Source: AG41 sp035943095
GTDB taxonomy: Bacteria > Gemmatimonadota > Gemmatimonadetes > Gemmatimonadales > GWC2-71-9
Assembly (NCBI GenBank): GCA_035943095.1
Contig: DASZCN010000148.1
Span: 1-29,481, forward strand
Direction of reading: 5' to 3'
DNA length: 29,481 bases
Made by a program: the position numbers and the translations under genes. This document shows, one piece after another, positions 14,885 to 22,050 of the stretch; the first letter of the stretch is position 1, and each line of letters starts with the position of its first letter. The notes under the pieces were generated by a model that made no database searches, was not told where the DNA came from, and saw nothing but the letters and a program-made list of their open reading frames with translations.

Positions 14885-15715
14885 ATGCGTATCACGCGAC
14901 ACATGACGTTCCCAGTTCCGCGCATTCTGGAGATGGTAATCGTCGCGATTGCCGTCCTGAGTGGAGTGGCGCGGGCACAGCAGCGCAGTGTGCCGACGAA
15001 GGCAAAGAATATCGTTCTCGTTCACGGTGCCTGGGCCGATGGATCCGCGTGGAACGGCGTCATCGAACTGCTGCAGCGAGCGGGTTACACGGTCACCGCC
15101 GTTCAGCTCGGTCTGTCCTCGCTGGATGAAGACGTGGCGAAAACCCGCGAAGTGCTCGCGGCGCAGACCGGCCCGACACTACTGGTCGCGCACTCCTTCG
15201 CCGGCGCGGTCATCACCCGCCTGGAGCGGGATGCACCGAACGTCGTGGGGCTGGTGTACGAGTCGGCGTTCGCCCCCGATTCGGGAGAGACGCTGAAGGG
15301 ACTGCTCAGCCAACCACCGCAACCAGCGGGCGCTGCCGCAATCCGACCTGACAAGCAGGGATTCCTTTGGATCGATCCGGCGGGGTACGTGCAGTACTTC
15401 GCCCCCGACGTCCCACCGATCCAGGCACGGGTCATGGCGGCGACGCAGAAGCCCATCGCTGCAGCGGCGTTCTTCAATGAGCAACCGTTCGGTCCGCCTG
15501 CCTGGCGATATCTCCCGACCTGGTACCTGATCACGACCAATGATCAGATGGTGCCGCCGCCAGCGCAGCAGCTGTTTGCCCGACGGATGGGGGCCACCAC
15601 ATTGTCGTTGGCGGGGAGTCATGCGTCCATGGTGTCTCACCCGCGCGAGGTCGCGACCTTCATCGAGCAGGCGGCGCAAGGGAGACAAACAACCGCGACG
15701 CACGGCGGACAGTGA
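14885..15715 (+). CDS. Exported alpha/beta hydrolase (EstC/hydroxynitrile lyase-like)
   Basis: This 276-residue protein has a cleavable signal peptide (about 1-32, ending GVARAQQ). The core starts NIVLVHGAWADGSAWNGVIE with the oxyanion His-Gly, then the nucleophile elbow AHSFAG with Ser104, and a C-terminal TTNDQMV loop with a candidate Asp and GSHASM with His246. The HGAWADGSAW pattern and Ala in the elbow are characteristic of the small ester-hydrolase/hydroxynitrile lyase group. It probably hydrolyses small esters in the periplasm. AAGGAGG stands 7 bp before the ATG. It is the first gene of the plus-strand run that faces the propeller kinase, so the regulators next door are likely to control it. 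Confidence 0.85.
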   Translation: MRITRHMTFPVPRILEMVIVAIAVLSGVARAQQRSVPTKAKNIVLVHGAWADGSAWNGVIELLQRAGYTVTAVQLGLSSLDEDVAKTREVLAAQTGPTLLVAHSFAGAVITRLERDAPNVVGLVYESAFAPDSGETLKGLLSQPPQPAGAAAIRPDKQGFLWIDPAGYVQYFAPDVPPIQARVMAATQKPIAAAAFFNEQPFGPPAWRYLPTWYLITTNDQMVPPPAQQLFARRMGATTLSLAGSHASMVSHPREVATFIEQAAQGRQTTATHGGQ

Positions 15716-15800
15716 GCACAGTGTGAGGAAATGAGCGGATAACTCGGCGACGGCGGGTGATCCGCTCCAGCCGCCATTCGAGACTGGAGAGGAGCCCTCG

Positions 15801-15854
15801 ATGTCGTCCGAAGTTGTCGGCGTTCTGCGCGCGGCATTCAAGTCTTTGCGATAG
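15801..15854 (+). CDS. Possible 17-residue peptide ORF
   Basis: An ATG at 15801 with GGAGAGGAG just upstream opens a 17-codon frame, MSSEVVGVLRAAFKSLR, ending TAG 15852-15854, 26 bp before the cupin start. The Shine-Dalgarno is better than that of several real genes here and the peptide is amphipathic. It could be a leader peptide, the remnant of a longer gene, or chance. Otherwise 15716-15880 holds no gene. Confidence 0.2.
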   Translation: MSSEVVGVLRAAFKSLR

Positions 15855-15880
15855 CGGCACCGTCAGAAGGGGAGGTCCAC

Positions 15881-16285
15881 GTGAAAGCGATGCTGATTAT
15901 GGGGGTGGCGCTGCTGATCGTCGGCAGTGGTGTGGCGGCGGTCGGGACACCGGCGCAGCAGCCGGGAACGAGACGAACCGAACTGCAGCGCCACGATCTC
16001 AGCGCTCCCGGACGCGAGGTCGTCCAGGTACGGGTTGACTTCGACTCGGGATACGTCTCGCCGCGGCACACGCATTTCGGCGAGGAGATCATCTATGTCC
16101 TCGAAGGCACGCTCGAGTATCAGATCGAGGGACAGCCGGCGGCGAGAGTCAAGCCCGGCGACGTCTTGTTCGTTCCGGCTGGAGCGATCCACTCGGTGAA
16201 GAATGTCGGCAGCGGCAACGGGGCCGAGCTTGCCACGTACGTCGTTGACAAGGGGAAGCCGCTGATCACGCTGGCCGCCCGTTAG
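15881..16285 (+). CDS. Exported single-domain cupin
   Basis: GTG 15881 with GGGGAGG about 6 bp upstream gives 134 residues. A signal peptide (about 1-27) precedes one cupin barrel: motif 1 PRHTHFGEEIIYVLEGTLEY supplies His, His and Glu metal ligands, and motif 2 PGDVLFVPAGAIHSVKNVG supplies the last His. Such cupins bind a divalent metal and act as dioxygenases, isomerases or binding proteins; the reaction cannot be inferred. It sits between two alpha/beta hydrolases on the same strand, 78 bp before the next one. Confidence 0.85.
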   Translation: MKAMLIMGVALLIVGSGVAAVGTPAQQPGTRRTELQRHDLSAPGREVVQVRVDFDSGYVSPRHTHFGEEIIYVLEGTLEYQIEGQPAARVKPGDVLFVPAGAIHSVKNVGSGNGAELATYVVDKGKPLITLAAR

Positions 16286-16363
16286 CACAGAGCAGCGCAC
16301 GATTATGTCCAAAGAATCGAGTTTCGATCGCCGTTGCTCGCTTCGTATGTACGGAGAGCATCC

Positions 16364-17242
16364 ATGGAGACGCTGACACGGGGTGAGGCGAGCAACATCA
16401 CGGCGCCGACGCAATTCGTCGCGACCCGTGACCAGACGTACGCGTATCGCCGCTTTGGCTTCGGGTCAGCGCCGTCGCTGCTCTGTCTCCAACACTTCAC
16501 CGGCACACTCGACTTCTGGGATCCCGCGGTGACCGATCCGATCGCTCGAGGTCGAGAGGTGATCCTGTTCGAGAATGCTGGCCTGGGACGCTCGAGCGGC
16601 CAGGTCCCTGACACGATGGCGGCAATGGCGGCACACGCGCTCGCGTTCGCCGATGCCTTGGGTCTCACCCGGGTGGACCTGCTTGGCTTCTCCCTCGGCG
16701 GAGTACTCGCTCAGCTGATCGCGCTCGAACGCCCGTCGCTTGTGCGCAAGATGCTGCTCGTGGGGACCGCTCCCGAGGGCGGCGACGACATCATGCACCT
16801 CGAGAAGCCGGAGTTGAAGCAAATTCTTGATGACCCGAAGGTGCAGGGGTTGGAGCGGCTCGTGAAGCTCTTCTTTACGCCCAGTGAGTCGAGCCAGGCG
16901 GCTGGCGAGGCGTACGCACAGCGGCTAGCCGCGCGGCAACAGGATCGCGAGCCGGCCCCGGGGCCCAACGTCGCGGCGGCGCAGCTCACGGCGTTTCGCG
17001 CGTGGGAGCGCGGCGACGGCGGAGAGCGCTTCTCGAAGCTCCACCAGATCCGCCAGCCCTGCCTCGTGGTGAACGGCGTTCTCGATCGGATGATATCGGT
17101 CAGGAATTCCTACGCGCTCGCCGAGCATCTGCCGCGTTCGATGCTGCTCACTTATCCAGACGCCGGACACGGATCGCTGTTCCAGTACCACGACTCCTTC
17201 GTGCGACAGGCGTCGTTTTTTCTCGATTCCGAAACCCTTTAA
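16364..17242 (+). CDS. Alpha/beta hydrolase, cytoplasmic
   Basis: ATG 16364 (GGAGAG upstream) gives 292 residues; an in-frame start at 16334 is less likely. There is no signal peptide. The catalytic triad is visible: Ser110 in LGFSLGGVLAQ, Asp241 in NGVLDRMI and His269 in DAGHGSLFQ. The oxyanion region is QHFTGTLDFWDP rather than the common HGFP, as in the hydrolase group often annotated next to redox-type regulators. The cap region (about 145-200) is charged. Substrate is unknown; candidates are small esters or lactones. The AAGGAGG of the next gene overlaps this gene's end region, 11 bp separating them, so they are probably cotranscribed. Confidence 0.85.
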   Translation: METLTRGEASNITAPTQFVATRDQTYAYRRFGFGSAPSLLCLQHFTGTLDFWDPAVTDPIARGREVILFENAGLGRSSGQVPDTMAAMAAHALAFADALGLTRVDLLGFSLGGVLAQLIALERPSLVRKMLLVGTAPEGGDDIMHLEKPELKQILDDPKVQGLERLVKLFFTPSESSQAAGEAYAQRLAARQQDREPAPGPNVAAAQLTAFRAWERGDGGERFSKLHQIRQPCLVVNGVLDRMISVRNSYALAEHLPRSMLLTYPDAGHGSLFQYHDSFVRQASFFLDSETL

Positions 17243-17253
17243 GGAGGTTCTCC

Positions 17254-17721
17254 ATGCTACCTACACCGCGCGCTTTCAAGAAGGCCGCCGTGATCGGCCT
17301 CGCCGTCACGCTCTACGGGCCCGCTGCCTCGGCACAGACCGCGAAGGACGTCAAAGGGGCGACAGAGCTGGTCGCACTCGAGAATGAGCCGCCAGTGAAG
17401 CTGATCGTCGATGCGCCAATTCCCGAACAGCTGGCCTTGGGACGCGTGTTCATTCAATACCGGACTGAAAACCTGCGCATTCTATCGGTGTTCAACCGGA
17501 CTGCGCTGAGCGTCTCGCCGCGCATTGGACACCTGCACGTCAAAGTCGATGACCAATCCTGGCCATTCGTCGATACGAGCAACGAAACGCTGGTCCTCGT
17601 CGGACTCCCACCGGGTCCGCACAAGGTGTTGCTCGAGTTGGCTGATCCGACGCACAGGCCGATCCCAGGCGCCTCCAAGCTGGTGGAGTTCACTGTCCCC
17701 GCTCCGCAGGCGTCGCACTAG
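17254..17721 (+). CDS. Exported protein of unknown function (probably DUF6130)
   Basis: ATG 17254 follows a strong AAGGAGG and gives 155 residues. Basic N-terminus and hydrophobic core ending PAASAQ make a signal peptide (about 1-26). The mature part is beta-rich, with PRIGHLHVKVDDQSWPF and GLPPGPHKVLLELADPTHRP, a pattern I associate with the uncharacterised DUF6130 family. The HLHV and GPHKV histidines could bind a metal. It is a periplasmic protein embedded between hydrolases in the plus-strand run. The family name is from memory and should be treated as likely, not certain. Confidence 0.7.
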   Translation: MLPTPRAFKKAAVIGLAVTLYGPAASAQTAKDVKGATELVALENEPPVKLIVDAPIPEQLALGRVFIQYRTENLRILSVFNRTALSVSPRIGHLHVKVDDQSWPFVDTSNETLVLVGLPPGPHKVLLELADPTHRPIPGASKLVEFTVPAPQASH

Positions 17722-17769
17722 GGTGGACGCCCGACCATGAGCCCGGGGGCAGTGGGAAGAGAGAACTCT

Positions 17770-18618
17770 ATGTATTTCAAGACCGCCGACGTTGCGGGCC
17801 TTAAGATCTTCTACCGCGAGGCCGGGGACCCTTCGAAGCCGACCATCGTCCTGCTGCACGGTTTCCCCTCGTCGTCTTACGAGTTCCACGACCTCATTCC
17901 GCGTGTGGCGGATCGGTTTCATGTCATCGCGCCCGACTACCCCGGCATGGGGTTCAGCGTTGCGCCGGCCCAGACCGTCCTGCGACCGACCTTCGACGAC
18001 GTGGCCATGGCCATCGACGCGTTCATCGCCCAGCGCGCGCCCGCGCCAGTCATCTTGTACATGCATGACTTCGGCGGTCCGATCGGAATGCGCATCGCGA
18101 CGGTCCACCCGGAACGGATCGCCGGCTTGGTTTTTCAGAACACGACCATTTCACTGGAGGGCTGGAACTCCGAGCGCCTGCCGTTCTACGAGCGGATCGG
18201 CGGCCCGGAAACTCCAGACAAGCTGGCCGAGGCCGAGCAATTGGCCACCGTGGGCCGCGACATGTTTCTTCACCAGACGGGCGCGCGCCGGCCCGACGCC
18301 CTGGATCCGGGCAATTGGGCGATGGACGCCTATGCGTTCTCGATCGCGGCGAGTCGGGTCTTCATGTCGAGGTTATTGATGAATATGCAGGCAAACTTCC
18401 CGCACTACCCGGAATGGAACGCCTATCTCAAGGACCGGCAGCCGAAGACGCTCATCGTCTGGGGGCGAAATGACCCTTTCTTGCTGCCGGCGGCTGCGGA
18501 ATCTGTGAAGCAGGATGTGTCGACGGCCGAGGTGCGCTATTTCGACGGCGGCCACTTCGCGCTCGACGAGTATGCCGAGGCGATCGCCGAGGCGATCATC
18601 GAGACGTTCTCCCGATAG
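17770..18618 (+). CDS. Alpha/beta hydrolase with Asp nucleophile (epoxide hydrolase/haloalkane dehalogenase-like)
   Basis: ATG 17770 with GGAAGAGAG upstream gives 282 residues; the ATG at 17737 would add 11 unlikely residues. Motifs: oxyanion LLHGFPSSSYEF, nucleophile Asp100 in MHDFGGPIG, Asp235 in WGRNDPF and His262 in GGHFALDE. An Asp at the elbow rather than Ser points to epoxide hydrolase or haloalkane dehalogenase chemistry through an alkyl-enzyme ester. No signal peptide is seen, so it works in the cytoplasm, unlike the first hydrolase of the run. It is followed by the second cupin after 8 bp, so those two are cotranscribed. Confidence 0.85.
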   Translation: MYFKTADVAGLKIFYREAGDPSKPTIVLLHGFPSSSYEFHDLIPRVADRFHVIAPDYPGMGFSVAPAQTVLRPTFDDVAMAIDAFIAQRAPAPVILYMHDFGGPIGMRIATVHPERIAGLVFQNTTISLEGWNSERLPFYERIGGPETPDKLAEAEQLATVGRDMFLHQTGARRPDALDPGNWAMDAYAFSIAASRVFMSRLLMNMQANFPHYPEWNAYLKDRQPKTLIVWGRNDPFLLPAAAESVKQDVSTAEVRYFDGGHFALDEYAEAIAEAIIETFSR

Positions 18619-18626
18619 GAACGACC

Positions 18627-19154
18627 ATGACCCAAGAGAACCTGCAACGCCTGAGGAGGAGTACAGCCACGGTCTGGCGCAGATGTGATTCGCTGGCCCT
18701 CGTCGTCGCTGCCTCGGCGTGGCTCCTGGCGGCTCCGAGTGCCATGGCGCAGGCCTCCTCCGACCCGGCGCCGCTGCATTGGTTTGTGCCCGATGTGCTG
18801 CCGCCGGGCGCGCTCATCGCCGTCGTCAATGGCGATCCCGCCGGGCCCGGGGAGTCCACCCTCCAGCTTTCGATGCCGGACGGCTACCGGATTCCCCCGC
18901 ACTCTCATCCGAGCTTTGAGCACGTCGAAGTCAGGGAGGGAACGCTCTTGGTCGGAATGGGAGACCGGCTCGACCCCAAGCACACTCAAGCCCTCACCGC
19001 GGGCGATTCGGCCACCGCCCCGGCAGGGATGCACCATTTCTCGATCGCCGAGGGGCGGACCGTGCTGTCGGTGACGTTCATCGGCCCGTACACGATCACC
19101 TACCTCCGCGCCGAGGACGCTCCGCGACGACAGGGTTTCCCTTTCGGTTACTGA
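18627..19154 (+). CDS. Exported cupin-domain protein
   Basis: This 175-residue protein has an extended basic N-region and hydrophobic signal segment (about 22-42, ending PSAMAQA). A single cupin follows: IPPHSHPSFEHVEVREGTLL gives His, His and Glu, and PAGMHHFSIAE the final His. It is probably metal-binding and periplasmic. It resembles the other cupin in the run only in the motifs, so they are not a recent duplication. AGGA lies before the ATG, 8 bp after the hydrolase stop. It is the last gene of the run; the direct repeat copy starts at once after its stop. Confidence 0.85.
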   Translation: MTQENLQRLRRSTATVWRRCDSLALVVAASAWLLAAPSAMAQASSDPAPLHWFVPDVLPPGALIAVVNGDPAGPGESTLQLSMPDGYRIPPHSHPSFEHVEVREGTLLVGMGDRLDPKHTQALTAGDSATAPAGMHHFSIAEGRTVLSVTFIGPYTITYLRAEDAPRRQGFPFGY

Positions 19155-19155
19155 G

Positions 19156-19474
19156 ACTACGCCAGACTGAGGTCGTCCGCCACGGTGTGCTCGAGCCGGG
19201 CCTCTCGTTCCTGCAGAAGCCGTTCGCGCCCGACGTGCTGGCGCGCAAGGTGCGGGAGGTACTCGATTCGCCCCCGGCGCGCTAGGCTCGTCACGAGCGC
19301 CGCAGGCGAGCCGTATCCAGAGCAGACAGGCGGGCCCCATTATCCTGCCCCCGTTGTGCTGCTGCGCCAGCGGCGGCGATTCGAGCCGCGTCGCCAGTGC
19401 CCGGCGTCGGCGATGCCGACGACCCGCCGGCGCGGGTCGCGCGGATCAGCTGACGCCCCCTCAAGCGTAGGTTG
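19156..19474 (+). repeat. Direct repeat copy 2, holding a dead receiver-domain tail
   Basis: 19173-19416 repeats the kinase 3' end and spacer found at 9315-9559. The coding part still reads RHGVLEPGLSFLQKPFAPDV then LARKVREVLDSPPAR and TAG 19283-19285, with three amino-acid changes from copy 1 (Ala to Ser, Asp to Glu, Gly to Arg). The rest of the receiver and the whole kinase are absent. Left of 19173 the match is broken by an inserted base (GACTGAGG where GACGAGG would keep frame). On the right, similarity resumes with gaps up to GCGTAGGTT at 19466-19474. No other gene lies between 19155 and 19524. Confidence 0.9.
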
Positions 19475-19524
19475 GGAACGGGCGGCTGCCAAAGAAGCTC
19501 ACTTCGGGCGGCCCCGCGCCCGGC

Positions 19525-21240
19525 TCAGTAATGCCACGCGGTGGTCGGCTCTCCAGGTGGTGCGTCGCGTGCCACGGCCGCCGCCATCTTCTCGACCATC
19601 TCGGCCCACGTGAACGAGTGCCAGCCGTGCCCTTTCAGGGGACGCCCATACGTGAAATCCGCGTCGGAGTGCGGGTTCGCCGTGCTGTCGACGAAGTTCT
19701 GGAAGTCGTAGACACCCAGGTTCAGGTAGTAGTTGTCCATGTCCCCGGCAAAGAAATGGAGCTTGCCGGCGAGTTTCGGGCCGAGCGTGGCCCAGTTCTG
19801 CTGGGCGTAGTAGCGCAGGTCGTAGCCGTGGTCGCGCATATACGCGGCCACGGTGTGGTCGATCGTGCCGGTGACCTTGTCCCAGAGCGGAACCGGATAG
19901 CCATCGGGGCCCACGGGACCGAACACCGCCTCCCACGCTTCCAGCTGGTAGCCTGACCGTCCGTGGGTCCCGAGCACGGCCTCGAAGCGGCTGAGCTGCC
20001 GCGTCGTCAGGAGCACCTGCCCCTCGACGGTGCGCTGGAACGAGCGCTCGATCGGCGTGAACTGGCCGTAGGTCATGGTGAACGCGTTCGTGTCGGCGTA
20101 AATGTTCGTGAGCTGATAGTGACGGAAGTCGATCTGGTCCGGCTGCAGGACCCAGCCGCCGCCGAAGACGTCGGGGTGCTGGAGCTCCATCGCAAGGGTC
20201 TGCCACCCGCTCGTGGACGCACCCTCGAGTTGCCGCGCGTACGGCTTGCGGATGATGCGGAAGTGTTCCTCCAAGTAGGGAACCACCTCCTCGACGATCG
20301 CATCGCCATACGGTCCGTCGTTCGCGGAGTTCACCGAGTACGAATCGGGGAAGTATGGCGTCTCCTGCTCGAGCGTGATGGCGACGACGCGTGGGAAGCC
20401 CGCCGCCGTCCACGACTTATAGAAATCGTAGCCGTTCTCGAGGCCCGACGTTGGGTTGATCCGGGTGCCGCGGCGCAGCTCCGTGGCACGTGGCTCGCCG
20501 CCACCCGCCTCGGCGGCGGAGTCCGGGGTGAACTGAAACGGGACGGGCCCGTGGCCGAGCGGATACACGCTTGGGTAGTAGGTGTTCGGGTGCTGGTCGT
20601 AGCCCATCGGCAGGAGAACCGTGGCGTTGATGTAGACGGGCCGCCCCCAGAACTGCGTCAGTAAGCGGCTCTGTATCCGGACGTGTTTGAGCCACTCGGT
20701 GTCGGCGCGCGGAGGGTGCGGCGGGATGACGTGCGTGACGGCGAGGCGCACGGTGCCGGCGCCCCCGCCTCCGATGTGCACCGGGCGAACGTCGCTATAG
20801 AGGTTCCCCGCGGCGAAGTTGAAGAACTCAACGGTGCCGTCGTTCATGTGCACCCAGAGGGTATGTCCATCCGCGCGATGCACCTGCTCGTACACGTTCA
20901 CCACCGCCTGCACGAAGTAGTCACCAGCCGGAAGGGCGGCGAGTGAGACGGGATAGCCGAAGGCGTGGTTGTCGACCACGGCGGCGCGGTCCGGCGCGAG
21001 CTGATCGAGGTCGATCGCAAACAGCGCGGGCCCGCGGGGCGAGATGGTGAGCCGGGGCTCGGGCTTCTCCTCCTTGGCGACGGCCACAATCAATCGGCCG
21101 GTAACCGGTCCAGCGTGCGCCTCGGGCGCGATCGTGACCTCGAAGCGCTGGCCCTGCGCCGCCGCTCGCGCGCCTGGCAGCGCGAGGCCCATCCCGAGTC
21201 CGAGGGCCACCGCTCGGATGTGGGCGGAGCGCGTGCTCAT
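19525..21240 (-). CDS. Exported esterase-like alpha/beta hydrolase-fold protein
   Basis: This 571-residue protein has a signal peptide (about 1-29). An N-terminal beta-sandwich section (about 30-190) is followed by a hydrolase core of the esterase D/enterochelin esterase kind: YINATVLLPMGYD, then a nucleophile elbow EGASTSGWQTLAM with Ser342. The family's usual elbow is G-A-S-T-G-G; here the fifth position is Ser344. Candidate acid and base residues lie in DMDNYYLNLG and GHGWHSF near the C-terminus. It should act in the periplasm or at the surface on an ester or peptide-linked substrate. It is the last gene of a minus-strand operon; its ATG overlaps the previous gene's TGA (ATGA, 21237-21240). 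Confidence 0.8.
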   Translation of the reverse strand: MSTRSAHIRAVALGLGMGLALPGARAAAQGQRFEVTIAPEAHAGPVTGRLIVAVAKEEKPEPRLTISPRGPALFAIDLDQLAPDRAAVVDNHAFGYPVSLAALPAGDYFVQAVVNVYEQVHRADGHTLWVHMNDGTVEFFNFAAGNLYSDVRPVHIGGGGAGTVRLAVTHVIPPHPPRADTEWLKHVRIQSRLLTQFWGRPVYINATVLLPMGYDQHPNTYYPSVYPLGHGPVPFQFTPDSAAEAGGGEPRATELRRGTRINPTSGLENGYDFYKSWTAAGFPRVVAITLEQETPYFPDSYSVNSANDGPYGDAIVEEVVPYLEEHFRIIRKPYARQLEGASTSGWQTLAMELQHPDVFGGGWVLQPDQIDFRHYQLTNIYADTNAFTMTYGQFTPIERSFQRTVEGQVLLTTRQLSRFEAVLGTHGRSGYQLEAWEAVFGPVGPDGYPVPLWDKVTGTIDHTVAAYMRDHGYDLRYYAQQNWATLGPKLAGKLHFFAGDMDNYYLNLGVYDFQNFVDSTANPHSDADFTYGRPLKGHGWHSFTWAEMVEKMAAAVARDAPPGEPTTAWHY

Positions 21241-21998
21241 CGGGATGCCCCCGCGAGCGTGTCCAACCCGGAAATGCTCCGGGTCGCGTGGCCCGCCGTA
21301 TCGAGGAACTGAATGCTCGCCGCGCCGGTCGAGTCGACCATCAGCACGAGCCGCGGCCGGCCCATCGGATCGCTCAGCCGGACCACCGCGCTCCGACTCC
21401 GATCCCGCCCCGCGAACAACCGACGCGCGGCGATGGGCTCTCCGTGGTTTTCCATGAACGTGCGCATCGCCGAGTCACGGGCCGGGCCCTCGGGCAAGGC
21501 GCGGAGCGAATCGCGCTTCGCGAGCATCGTGGTGATCGGCATGTCCGCCCGGTCCGTCACTGTGAGCCCGTGCTGCCGGCGGCCCTCTCCCTCCTCGTAG
21601 CTCATCGTCACCGCTTCGTCCTGCTGGTAGCGGTCGAAGGCGATGCCGCCGTACGCGCTCACCTTTCCGTCGACGGTGCGGCCGCCGAAGCCGATGCCGC
21701 CGTCCTCCTCGCCTTCATCGTTGAAGAAGATCATGCCGGCGCCCTTGGGGCGGCCGGGATAGGGCTTCCCGTGGAACACCCAACCCGGCGACCGCGCGGC
21801 GTCGGAGATCGTGAGGCGCAGCATGCCGTCGGGCTCCACGATGTTGATCCGCTCGACGTCGATCTCCTGGAAGTGCGGGCGCTCCCGGGCCGTGGTGAAC
21901 GCGGCAAGGGCGAGCAGGCAGGCGACGGTGCTCGATCCCGCGACGTACGTCCTGAAGGAGAGCCAGGGCCGAAGCGAAGAAGGCAATCCGGGTGTCAT
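21237..21998 (-). CDS. Membrane-anchored protein of unknown function, paralogue of 24323-25072
   Basis: ATG 21998 gives 253 residues; the longer frame to 22061 begins with Pro-rich sequence and overlaps the upstream gene. One membrane helix (about 18-36) is followed by a periplasmic part: ERINIVEPDGMLRLTISD, then GAGMIFFNDEGEEDGGIGFG, then a YQQDEAVTMSY strand, LPEGPARDSAM, and near the end RLSDPMGRPRLVLMVDSTG. The same blocks in the same order occur in the paralogue two genes upstream. I know similar proteins only as uncharacterised. The repeated short beta strands suggest a periplasmic beta structure. It is coupled to the esterase by an ATGA overlap. Confidence 0.75.
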   Translation of the reverse strand: MTPGLPSSLRPWLSFRTYVAGSSTVACLLALAAFTTARERPHFQEIDVERINIVEPDGMLRLTISDAARSPGWVFHGKPYPGRPKGAGMIFFNDEGEEDGGIGFGGRTVDGKVSAYGGIAFDRYQQDEAVTMSYEEGEGRRQHGLTVTDRADMPITTMLAKRDSLRALPEGPARDSAMRTFMENHGEPIAARRLFAGRDRSRSAVVRLSDPMGRPRLVLMVDSTGAASIQFLDTAGHATRSISGLDTLAGASR

Positions 21999-22050
21999 GG
22001 GCAGTCCGATGGAGTCGGGTGAAGAGGGACGGGGACGCCAAGGCGGCGGG

